From contig OZ020269.1 of the NCBI GenBank assembly GCA_963971225.1, positions 46,149,264 through 46,213,263 of the forward strand: a stretch of 64,000 bases of DNA, written 5' to 3'. The notes under the pieces are model-generated. The model had not been told where the DNA came from. It made no database searches and saw only the letters and a program-made list of their open reading frames with translations. A program made the position numbers and the translations under genes. The DNA comes from Melieria omissa. Lineage: Eukaryota; Arthropoda; Insecta; Diptera; Ulidiidae. Each line of letters opens with the position of its first letter. The first letter of the stretch is position 1. Below are positions 11,974-21,449 of the stretch, one piece after another.

Positions 11974-12724
11974 TATATAATACATATATTTTATAGTATT
12001 AAAAATATTTTGATCTCCTAAAAATTTGAGAGGAAATACAAATTATTGATAAGATCGGCAACAATAATCACAATCAATTTACGCAGGGTTGCTGAGCACA
12101 TTTGGAAAAGCGAAATATCCAAAAGTAATTTACTTTCAAAAATAGCAGTCACACTATGCAAGTTTTGGTTTTGAAATTACATTCCAGAAAGTCAGAAAGT
12201 ACTTTTTTGGTGGTCACACGTGCAAGTTTTACTTTCTGAAATGAAAATAATTTCTGAAGGCGCCTTACTTTCATAGTCTGGGAGCACTCTAAGTTCAAAT
12301 GAATTCATAATTCATTAATTAAATATTAAGCTTTTCATTAAAAAGTTAGGGTTTACATTTTGCAACTTTTTATGTACCCTTGAGTGGTAAAGTTTGAAAT
12401 GATATTGCAGCTGGTTGAGTACTTTTCCAGTAAAAATTTGGCAGTAACTGAAATCAAGAGAGCACAGTTCTAAAAATGAAACAGTCCCAGAAAGTAGAGA
12501 AACAGAAATTCTTAAAAATTTGCAAGTTTTAACTCTTGTTTACACCAATGTGAATTGTCACATTCACAATGCACAGAAAAAAGGGTATAAACAAACACTT
12601 AAAGAAAGAAAACGTATTTTAAAGTATCAATTGAGCAATACGGAAAGTTGCGTTTAATTATACATTTTATTCAAATTTTTGCAGCAGGTACAGTTGAGCA
12701 CGACGTTTGTGGGTTGACTAACTA
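11974..12724. other. AT-rich spacer, no gene seen
   Basis: Repeated variants of TGCAAGTTTT and ACTTTC at about 12130-12250, otherwise unassigned. 12711-12724 is the target-site duplication of the SINE that follows. Confidence 0.4.
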
Positions 12725-13048
12725 ATAATTTAATAATTGATTGGCACGACAGCCCGCTTACGCGAGACTAAGGCCTAGCTTCCCGCAACCATCCGTGTTG
12801 TGCGTGTGAATTTTGTACGCGGGTGGAAGGGACCTATAGTTTTATGCCGGTTCCGAACGGCAGGTTGGGAGCTTTTTATAGGCAATTTTTACTCTCAGAG
12901 GTTTGCCATTTCCAGCTGAGAGGACAGCCACCGAAAGAGAAAACGAGTTTCCCGTTATTTTTTTTAGGTGTTACTACATGCAGAATTCGAACTTGCGTCG
13001 CTCTGCATGCGACTCGCTGGACCGCGCACTAACCAACTGAGCCACGGC
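12725..13048 (-). mobile_element. tRNA-derived SINE, family B, copy 1
   Basis: On the minus strand the head has a tRNA-like box A (TGGCTCAGTTGGTTAG, within 13025-13044) and box B (GTTCGAATTC, 12983-12992). An unrelated body and an AT-rich tail at about 12725-12742 follow. A 14-bp direct repeat, GGGTTGACTAACTA, flanks it (12711-12724 and 13049-13062). Related copies lie at 29001-29349 and, internally deleted, at 59305-59498. Box A and box B would form an internal Pol III promoter. Confidence 0.85.
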
Positions 13049-13062
13049 GGGTTGACTAACTA

Positions 13063-13940
13063 GTCACACAAAAACCAAACTTGCTAATCTTATTTGTTGT
13101 GACAGTTGATCATATGGTATTTAATCGTAAGTTTTCTTGTTCATCTTCTTGCTGACTGGAAGTTATTAACAAAATTTCTCCAGTAAACAAGTTCTCGCAA
13201 AATGAACTGTCAACATTACGCTTTCAGTTTCTCGTTGCAAGAAATTGGGCGTTCACAAATGACAATCCAACAAAAATGTGTAATTTTTACAGCATATTCG
13301 CATCCAAAAAGACTTATTTACTCTGAAAAAATGTCTAAGAGTTTATCTTGGAAACTTTTTGTCATTAATAATTATCAAATTGTAATTGTTTTTTTTTAGG
13401 AGTTACTGATAGAAATTGAGGCTTTTTGTGTGGGTTTTAGCAGAATAAAAGAGGCTGCTGGATTATATCGCCTGCTTAAAAACTTGGAGCTTGGTGAGCC
13501 TGGATCTAACATCAACAATGGGAATGTAGCTTCATACCAAGTCGAAAAAAATGTTACTCTATAAATAAAATCGTTTATATATTTATATTGCTGCTATTTA
13601 AGCAATAATTTCAATTATTACCAATAATAAACGTTCGCTTCGCTTTTCATAACATGCAGCGTTAATAATGTATCGCGTTTTTCTATTTATCAGTCATTTA
13701 TTGCCTCATTCAAATAAATGAATGTGGTCGCACACTTAAATAAATATATACCCCGGTTTTTGTGTAAATCGTAACCAACTGTATTTTTGTTTGTAGACGT
13801 TCTCCTCATGAGTATGTGGTCTTTTGTACAACGTTTAATTCAGGTAATGGAAACAGTGTTAATCAATGTTAATTGATTGTATCAAATATATTTGTGGACT
13901 GTATTCAATGCAGTTATCGTATATATTGTATTTGGTTTGA
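13063..13940. other. Spacer, nothing recognised
   Basis: AT-rich sequence with short frames only. The longest, 13202-13399, has no recognisable domain and no supporting context. Confidence 0.4.
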
Positions 13941-14221
13941 TGTTTGTGTGCACTTGCGGGATTGCGGATTGCGTAGGGATTGCGCCGGTCGCACAAGCAC
14001 CATTCAAAATGGCTTACGTTGCCATCGGAAAGTACATATGGCTAAGTGAGTGCTGTCTCCAGCGATCTGTCTGTATTCATGTTTCCCCTTATTTTCTGCT
14101 CCCCGGCTTCGGTCGTTTGTATCGTTGAATGTTTACTGTGATACTTGTCTACTACTACTACTCATAAACCGAAACCCAGCCGCGTTTTCTTTCCCCACTC
14201 CGCCGACAGTACGATTTTACA
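13941..14221 (+). repeat. BEL/Pao-type solo LTR
   Basis: The CCCCGGCTTCGG block (about 14101) and the final TTTTACA (ending 14221) match the other LTRs of this group. No internal BEL sequence lies on either side. The start is approximate and I found no target-site duplication, so a fragment rather than a clean solo LTR is possible. Confidence 0.5.
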
Positions 14222-14403
14222 ACATGAGGTACATATACAACGGTTTTATAGGAGAGGACCATACCGTAAGGGCAGATCGGTAAGTAATAGATTTGAGGTA
14301 AGTACAAGGTATGTTTGAATGTTCAGTTAATTTTTGTACAGATACTTCGGCTCGTCTTCGATTTTTGCCTATTCCAAAAAAGGTGTGAAGGTTTTGCTTA
14401 CAG

Positions 14404-14810
14404 GCATGCCGGCCTCGATAGTCCAGCGCGTAGCGCGCTAGCTTCTCATACCAAAGGCTTCAGGTTCGATTCCTGGCTCGGGCAGGTGAAACACTCGTCT
14501 ACTTCTATCGCTATCCACATGAAGGGAATGAGAATTACAATAATCGCACAAGTGCGCTCTTGGCAGGCAATGGCAAAACCTCCAAGTGTGAACGAAAAAC
14601 TGCCAATCGCCGTTCGGATTCGGCGTTAAACTGTAGGTCCCCTCCCCTTTCCCATCCGCTTGAAATGTGTGCTGTAACATATATGTTAGCAAAACAGTGT
14701 TGCACACACAGTTCAAAAACGGGTGAAATATGTGGTATCACAATGGGCCTTTCAGGCCTCCGAGTGTGTCTCTTATAGAGGCAGCCACCGCAACCTAACC
14801 TAACCTAACC
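14404..14810 (+). mobile_element. tRNA-derived SINE, family A, copy 1
   Basis: The head has a tRNA-like 5' part (GATAGTCCAGCGCGTAGCG, about 14417-14435) and box B (GGTTCGATTCC, about 14463-14473). The tail is a short CCTAA repeat ending at 14810. An 11-bp direct repeat, TTTGCTTACAG, flanks it at 14393-14403 and 14811-14821. It sits within mariner copy 2. A reverse-oriented copy is at about 51497-51897. Confidence 0.85.
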
Positions 14811-15448
14811 TTTGCTTACAGTTTTCTTCGGTCAATAAGTAATTTAACTCGTAAGTTATGCGCATTCCGCGCGAAGCAATCCCCCAGAAACTCCCGGATT
14901 TGTGAAAGACCAAAAATTGGCTGTTGCACCATGATAACGCCTCTGCTCACACATTGTTGCTTGTGCGTGATTTTTTGGCCAAAAACAACACACTTATGTG
15001 GGATTTGGGACTTAAAGATACGACGAATACGACACTGTGACTGGACGAAACTTGCTGAGACGCGGACAACGATAACGGACTTAAAACGGTACATTGAACA
15101 CTCGGTAACAGACAGCGACTGGCGACGAACATAAAATACCACTGGAATAATAAATGTTTTTAAGAAATCTGAAGTGAAAGTCCGCCTCTACACTAATGAT
15201 GCTGCAGCCAATGTATTCCCCCGACCTGGCCCCCTGTGACTTTTTCTTGTTCCCGAAAATCAAGAGGCCAATGAAAGGATGACACTTCACTACGATTTAG
15301 AAGGCATCGAAGAACGAGCTGAATAAGATCACAAAAAATGCTTTTTTGATGTGCTTCAAGGATTGAAAACAAAAAAAACATTGGCACAAGTATATAATAT
15401 TTGGGGGGGTTAACTTTGAAGGAACAAAATAGATATTCATCAAAAACT

Positions 15449-16785
15449 CGGTGGTCAAAAGCAATAACCGCTTAAGTCGACTTAAGAAGAAATTGAGTTA
15501 TGGATGCCGCCACGTTCCCTTGACTGTGCTCTACGTTTGTGTAAAATCGGGGAGTTTGTAACTTTAAAATGGAAAAAGTTATTAACAAAAACCTATTCGC
15601 ATTCCCATAACGAACACACTACGCGCTTAAACTTTAAAACAGGGTGCGGAAAAATTCGCTGGCGAACGATCGAAAATTCGATCTTCTCATATTAGCTCGT
15701 TTTGCGATTGTATTTTATCGCGAGAAATACTTGAGCAAACGAGCGGTTGCGTATGCATTGCCTACGTATTCGTTCGTGAGAGATCGTATGCAGCGAGTTT
15801 ATGTATACACATTTCAAACGAACGAGCGTACGAAAGCGATCGGTCGTGGGAAGAACGCTGATGCAGAAAATCATTCGCAACCGCTCGTTTGCTCAAGTAT
15901 TTCTCGCGATAAAATACAATCGCAAAACGAGCTAATATGAGAAGATCGAATTTTCGATCGTTCGCGAGCGAATGTTTGATCGATCGCGAACGAATTTTTG
16001 TAAGATTCGTCGGTAGAGCGTGGCTGCAAACAATTATTGAATTTAGTCTATTTTGCGATATATACGGACGAAGGACGATTTGTGAAATTATTTTCTTGTG
16101 CGTTTGCTTTTTTTATATCAATATGGGCAAAGTGTCAAATATTGACAAGACGAAACTTGTTACATATAATAAAGACACAGATTTTTCAAAGTGCATTTTG
16201 TGTGGAAAACAACTTAAAGGATACATATAAGGAAACATTAAAGGCATTACGAGACCATATACAAACATAACACAAAGTTTTCTATTTTTCTGTTATAATT
16301 TTCCTAACAAAATGTCTTTAAAATCTACAAACTTTTATACATAAGTTTCCTTTAGGAAATAAACTTCAGTCAGTAGCAGCCGAGTATAATAGCAAACTGC
16401 TCAAACTCCTATATACATAATTTATTGCCCAGACGAACGATCGCGATCGTTCAAAGATTCAATCTTCACAATACGAGTTACTGATTGAGTTTTACAACAA
16501 GCGCTCGCAACAAACGAACGATCGCGAGAGATCGAACTGACGACGCTTGCAGCGACATTTTCTCATTCGCGATTTTTCCGACCATTTATATTTCTCGTGA
16601 GAGATCGTAAATGCTTTTGCTCGCAGCGCAACTTTATCGCTCGCGAGAAATTAGAAGCACTCAGTTTTTGGTTGCGATTATTCGTGAGAAAGATCGTATT
16701 TTGATCGTTCTCCGCACCCTGCTTTAAAACGAGATTGCTCGAAACAGCCATTTTCGACTTAGGCGGTTATTGCTTTTGACCACAG
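15449..16785. mobile_element. AATT-type MITE, copy 1, split by a hAT element
   Basis: Inverted ends are CGGTGGTCAAAAGCAATAAC on the left and CTGTGGTCAAAAGCAATAAC in reverse complement on the right. Flanks are AACT (15445-15448) and AATT (16786-16789). Removing the inserted hAT (1082 bp plus an 8-bp duplication) leaves 247 bp, nearly the same as the uninterrupted relative at 17852-18095 (244 bp), which has matching ends. Superfamily unknown. Confidence 0.7.
15640..16721. mobile_element. hAT-type foldback element
   Basis: It is 1082 bp with ends CAGGGTGCGGA and TCCGCACCCTG, flanked by a perfect 8-bp duplication CTTTAAAA (15632-15639 and 16722-16729), as expected for hAT. Inside are arms of about 97 bp, 15655-15751 and 15876-15972, that are inverted copies with a single mismatch. 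The spacer between them is 124 bp. Many CGATCG-containing motifs recur across the unit. There is no transposase-like frame. Confidence 0.85.
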
Positions 16786-16877
16786 AATTAATAATTTTTG
16801 AAAAAACAAAATTTGCGATACTCTTTGAACAGACCTCGTACAGAGTCGTTGAACCATTTCGATCTACATCCATAATC

Positions 16878-17428
16878 ACCCATACCTCGCTTTGCGTCGT
16901 TTCGTTTTGTGTTTTTTCGAAGTTGCGTCGCTGCTGAATTAGTACTAATTTTCACTGTGCGTCGTTAGATTTTCGAAGTTGCGTTGTTTTGGGTTCGAGT
17001 CTTTAATTTTTTTTTTAAGTTTATTTTTGTTTTCTAAAAGATCGCACGACTTTTGTTTCTAATTTCGCCATGCCATTAAAACTCGGGGATTCCCTTTCTA
17101 ACTATTGAAAGAAAGCCGACTTACGACAACAGCCACTATGGACTCATCAGACAGTGATTAATTGTTATTTTGTTTTTATACAATAAATTAATTGAATATT
17201 GTATTGTATGTATTGTATTGTATGTATGTAATGCAATTTTATATAATTTTTGTGTTTTGGTTTTTACTTTGTTCAATTTTCTTTTAAAAAAGTAGTATGT
17301 TCGTAACCCTGGAACCTATCTTCGATGTTTACATGGTTGGCTATAGAAAATCATAATTCACTGTGCGTCGTTTCAGTTTGCGTCGTGTTTTTTTGGAACG
17401 TAACCACGACCCAAAGTGAGGTATGGGT
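16878..17428. mobile_element. MITE-like unit with ACCCATACCTC ends
   Basis: The ends ACCCATACCTCGCTTTGCGT and, in reverse complement, ACCCATACCTCACTTTGGGT bound 551 bp. TGCGTCGTT-like motifs recur inside both ends. No clear target-site duplication and no coding frame. Confidence 0.6.
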
Positions 17429-17847
17429 GTACATAAAAATGTCTGTATGTTTGCTTGCTTGTTGATCACACGACACTAAAACTCAAAAACCAGAAGGCCG
17501 ATTGAGCTGAATCTTTCACGGAATGTTTGTCTGCCCTAACTCTCGGTAAACTACATAGAGCGAATCCGGTCCGATCCGGTAGGTGGGTGTAGCACCTCTC
17601 ATACAACCTAAATTTTTAATATTGATTATCTTCGGAATTAGAAGTTTCACAGCATTGAATTTCGGTATGAGGCCCCATTTAGCTGTGTCGTTTCACTGGT
17701 AAATTTTCATAAAGATCGGACAAGGGGCGCACATTCGGAAAAAAAACAGGCAAAAACGCTCGCATCGCCAGTTTTGAGCTCTAGAAACTATGTTATGAAA
17801 ATCTGAAATTCTCTGAAATTCGCTATTTTCTTCAGAATTCCTTAGAG
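17429..17847. other. Unassigned spacer
   Basis: No gene or recognisable repeat. The sequence reads like old transposon DNA, but I cannot name a family. Confidence 0.3.
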
Positions 17848-17851
17848 AATT

Positions 17852-18095
17852 CTGTGGCCGTAAGGAATAACAGCCAAAGTCGAGTTAGGACAAAATTGAG
17901 TTATTACCGCCATTGCATTTGTCGTATTCAAATGTACTACTACACAAAATTCTATGGCTTTTGCTCATAAAATGAATGTTTTACGCCCAAAAATCTAAAA
18001 TTTATCTAGTTAAAGCTAAAGCAAAATCAAAAATTAAAAGTGTTCTCCTGAAAACTTCATAAATCCACTTTGGCTGTTATTTCTTACGGCCACAG
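17852..18095. mobile_element. AATT-type MITE, copy 2
   Basis: It is 244 bp with inverted ends CTGTGGCCGTAAGGAATAAC and, in reverse complement, CTGTGGCCGTAAGAAATAAC, flanked by AATT on both sides (17848-17851, 18096-18099). Same family as the interrupted copy at 15449-16785. No coding capacity. Confidence 0.75.
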
Positions 18096-19014
18096 AATTG
18101 TCGAAAGTTAAGAGTTTTAGAAATAAATAATCAGTAGCAAGAAAAAAGAAGTCAACATTTTGATAACTGATTCTCGTAGAAGATCGCGTTATGTTGCATG
18201 TACTTAGGATTACCGCTTTTTGTATTATTTGGTGGATCGCTGGGTCTATATTTAGTTCTTTAAGTGTGGGTATTAAGGTTTTGTGGAGTATTCCGGTTGC
18301 ATATGGGCATCTCCCAGTGGCACGGACGCGACATTCGCACGCTTTCAATTACACCAAAAACAAGAAAGAAACACAAAAAGTCTATATGTTTTTTTTAGTG
18401 TTCTAACGCGCTGAAATGGTGCTACATTTTAGAAATATATTTGAAAGATTTAGTACAAATTAGTACAAAATAAGCAATTATGCAATGAAACGGACGCGAC
18501 AAAAAAAAGAAGTTTTTTTTTAAGCTCTTATAAAACTATACAAAATTTAGCGATTTTTTATATATATACATGCAAATGAAGGTCAAACGATAACTTTTCT
18601 TCGTAGACTTATGAAATATGAGAATTTTGTCTTACCTTTTTTTAATTAGGTATATCATGAATACGGACGCGACATCACGGACGCGACAAATTTTTCCAAG
18701 GGTATTCCCCTTATTAAATACAGTAATCGTTTTCATTAAAACACTTAAACTTTTAATAAAAATAACACATAACAAGTTAAATTCAAGTTACAGCAATCAA
18801 AATAAGGAAAAATTAAAGTTAAAAGTTCTTAGTGTGGTTTATTTAATTTTCCTGAGGAACTCTATTGGAATTAGATCTTGTTTAATATCGCGCACACAGC
18901 TCTTACAATCATTAGCAATGCACCTTTCATTCATCATATCGCAGCACACTGGTTTTAGAAATAACTTAATAAATTAAATTAACTAGCTGAACATATTTGT
19001 ACAGTATTTTTCAT

Positions 19015-19299
19015 CAACCCTTTCCGGAAATTTGTATGATATAACGTACAATTTTTTTTAAAGATTTTTTTGACAGCGAACGTTTTTTTATGAAACGGCT
19101 AGGCTACTTTTTAGTAGCAAAAAGACAAACAATTTCAAAGTTTGAATCTCAGTTGATTTATAAAACTTATTAAATTTAACAATTTTTGCTTCTAAATATT
19201 TTTCCCGAGCCTTTAAAAAATTGTACGATATATCGTACAAATCACCCAAGGGTTGCAAAGCTTTGTACGATTTATCATACAAATGGCGGGAAAGGTTGC
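19015..19299. mobile_element. MITE with repeated 20-bp palindromes
   Basis: The ends CAACCCTTTCCGG and, in reverse complement, CAACCTTTCCCGC are followed on both sides by a near-palindrome of the type TTGTACGATATATCGTACAA. Copies lie at 19032-19051, 19221-19240 (perfect) and 19263-19282. No coding frame and no clear target-site duplication. Confidence 0.6.
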
Positions 19300-19812
19300 A
19301 AGTGATGTTAGCATTTTTTTTAAGTTATGGATTTGGTAACAGAATTTTTCTGTTTGCTTGAATACCACGCCCATCACTAAATCGTATGACTAATTAAATT
19401 CGACTAATCGACTATTTCTATTCAGAAATAACAATCACTTAACGATTTTGTGTTTCACTGGGCAGACACAGATTATGTAAGGTTAGACATGAGTACTTGC
19501 CACTCCCACTACGATAATAAGAATCGGCTATATTCGGTATCTTTCTACAAAGCTATATGGTGTTTAGTTGATTCTGTTTTTTATTGAGGGGAAAAGGGCT
19601 TTGCAACAGCAATAACGGTTTTATAAGGCCTGATAGATGTTACTCAATTGTTTAAATATATAATTTATATAGTTTACGATCAAAATGAAATCACGTTTTG
19701 ATTGTTGTTGTTAAATTTATATTTTCTTATCAAATAAGCTAATGAATTGTTCATAAAATTAAAAAAAAACGAAAAAAAGTTTCATGCAGTTTTACTCCTT
19801 TGCGGACCATTG

Positions 19813-20063
19813 TGTTCGAGATCCCACCATTAAGCAGGGGAACTTGGCAGCACTGCATATCAGACCGATTACTTGGCCAGGGTTATCGATTACCGGTGGC
19901 GGTGGTCGGAGCGTTTGCTTCACACACTCGTTTTCAAATAACGGACAGGAGTCGACGTGTCGGAGCCTGTGCGGTCTGCGCAGCTATTTTTCACTAATTT
20001 GTAAAATTCAAAAGATTCAGAAATAAACGGTTTTTGTTCAACAGTTCAGTTCTTTCACGAACA
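19813..20063 (+). repeat. 5' LTR of the intact BEL element
   Basis: It runs from TGTTCGAG to GAACA, with AATAAA at 20021-20026 near the 3' end as polyadenylation signal. It should hold the promoter that drives the genomic transcript. Confidence 0.92.
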
Positions 20064-20102
20064 TTTTGGTGCCTCCTGTGAGGAATTGAAGTTCACGGCG
20101 CG

Positions 20103-21434
20103 ATGGCCGACTTGAATTTGAGGGCTTCCGCGAGAACGGCGCTGGAGCGGGTGGCCGGCGTTGTGGACGCCGAAGGCTACGCACCAGACCAAGTGGAAGT
20201 CGAGCAGATGCTGCGGATGATTGAATCACATTTCAATCGCTTTACAGACCATCATTTAGCGCTGGTGTCAGCAGCGCAAGAAGGAGAAATTCTCTGTCAT
20301 AACGCTTTATACGCTCGGGTGGAGGAAGTATACAGCAAAGCTTGTGTAAAATTGCGTCGGTTTACCGTTACTGATGCAGTCGACCGTGAGTGCGAGTCAG
20401 TCCGGAGCCACGTAGCTGACATGCGACTCGATCCATTGAAAGTTCCTGACTTCGACGGCCAGTACGAGAATTGGCTCGTGTTCAAAGATATGTTTGAGTC
20501 ACTGGTCCATAAGCGAGCAGATTTGGACCCGACATACAAGTTGGGCAAGTTGCGCCAATGTGTGAAGGCAGATGCAGTGGCCATGATTGGACATGTGTAT
20601 AGTGGGGGATATGAACAGGTGTGGGCGGAGCTGAAGCGACGCTTCGATAACCCAAGGATGCTGATTGTAAATCACGTCAACCGTCTACTCGATTTGCCGT
20701 CAACCCCTCAGCAGAGTAGACGTACGCTGCAGGGTATCGTCGATTGCGTTCGCAACACCACACGGGCGCTCAAAGTGATGGAGCTGCCGGTCGAGCAATG
20801 GGATGCGATCTTATACCCGATTGTTCTCCGGAAATTACCAGACGTCACTCAACTGGATTGGAACAAGAGTCTGCGGGACACAGCGCTACCAAAACTCGAG
20901 GATATGCTGGTCTTTATCGAAAACCACGCCATGTCTTTGCCAGCAGTGACTTCTAGTGGAGTTGCACATCGGCAACCTGAGTCGGGGTACCCGGTCAGGC
21001 GTGACGGAGCTCGGCGCTCCGTGAAATCCAATGTCGCTGCAGCACAACAATCTCCACTTGCACATCTTGTTTCAGATTCAACAGCCGCAGCGGTGTGTCC
21101 GTTCTGTCAGGGGCAGCATCGCCTGTGGAAGTGCCTACAATTCAAAGCCATGGGAGTCGAGGGCCGGCGCAAGACTGCGTCCAATCTAATGCTTTGCTAC
21201 AACTGTCTGTCGCAGGGACACATACAACAGAACTGCCGTGCGAGCAACTGTCTTAGCTGCCAGCAACGCCACCACACGTTGCTGTGCCCGTCAACGTCTA
21301 CACATCCTAGATCGTCACTGTACCCGTCCGGAGCTCCGAGTGCTTCGACTCCGGAGGGAAACGCGCAGCCACCGGGAGCACCTTCGGGCCGAGGGGCAGG
21401 TGCGCCACCGCAGGTCCAAATGCGGTCTCAATGA
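20103..21434 (+). CDS. BEL Gag, ending in UGA
   Basis: The 443-codon Gag starts at ATG 20103, the first ATG after the leader. Residues about 115-200 match the DUF1759 capsid-like region of BEL/Pao Gag (PDFDGQYENWLVFKDMFE). Cys/His clusters begin near residue 330 (CPFCQGQHRLWKC, then CYNCLSQGHIQQNC and CLSCQQRHHTLLC), the RNA-binding zinc knuckles. A Pro/Ser/Gly-rich tail follows. Gag forms the particle and packages element RNA. The frame ends at TGA 21432-21434, and pol continues in the same frame directly after it. In the second BEL element of this window the gag-to-pol region has no stop at this point, so this stop looks specific to this lineage. Confidence 0.93.
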   Translation: MADLNLRASARTALERVAGVVDAEGYAPDQVEVEQMLRMIESHFNRFTDHHLALVSAAQEGEILCHNALYARVEEVYSKACVKLRRFTVTDAVDRECESVRSHVADMRLDPLKVPDFDGQYENWLVFKDMFESLVHKRADLDPTYKLGKLRQCVKADAVAMIGHVYSGGYEQVWAELKRRFDNPRMLIVNHVNRLLDLPSTPQQSRRTLQGIVDCVRNTTRALKVMELPVEQWDAILYPIVLRKLPDVTQLDWNKSLRDTALPKLEDMLVFIENHAMSLPAVTSSGVAHRQPESGYPVRRDGARRSVKSNVAAAQQSPLAHLVSDSTAAAVCPFCQGQHRLWKCLQFKAMGVEGRRKTASNLMLCYNCLSQGHIQQNCRASNCLSCQQRHHTLLCPSTSTHPRSSLYPSGAPSASTPEGNAQPPGAPSGRGAGAPPQVQMRSQ

Positions 21435-21449
21435 CTCACCGACACGGTG
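21432..21449 (+). promoter_or_regulatory. Candidate UGA readthrough site between gag and pol
   Basis: The stop is TGA followed by C, in the context CAA-TGA-CTC; UGA-C is the leakiest stop context known in eukaryotes. Two bases further, 21437-21449 can fold into a 5-bp stem (CACCG / CGGTG) with a 3-base loop. Pol has no convincing start of its own at the boundary and is in frame with gag. Together this suggests translational readthrough sets the Gag to Gag-Pol ratio. It remains an inference. Confidence 0.55.

Larger units (their letters stand above)
14311..16838 (+). mobile_element. Mariner copy 2, 5'-truncated and multiply interrupted
   Basis: Homologous to the mariner at 6669-7416. The right end (ATTTGCGATACTCTTTGAAC) closes at 16838 and is followed by TA. 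The left inverted repeat is missing, and similarity starts near 14311. Catalytic-region blocks with HHDN (about 14925) and the YSPDLAPCD-like block (about 15215) survive, with stops. Three things interrupt it: a SINE (14404-14810), a roughly 190-bp unassigned insert (about 15000-15193), and a MITE that carries a hAT element (15449-16785). Dead copy. Confidence 0.8.

Noticed and set aside
14790..14810. CCTAA repeats as an insect telomere-type TTAGG tract
   Set aside because: Only about three units, and they sit exactly at the 3' end of a SINE next to its target-site duplication. Flies generally lack TTAGG telomeres. It is the SINE tail.
18034..18348. 104-codon minus-strand frame as a gene
   Set aside because: It spans the end of a MITE and the start of the outer nested unit. 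A short stretch (KAVILSTCNITRS) faintly recalls the tail of some LINE proteins, but not enough to annotate.
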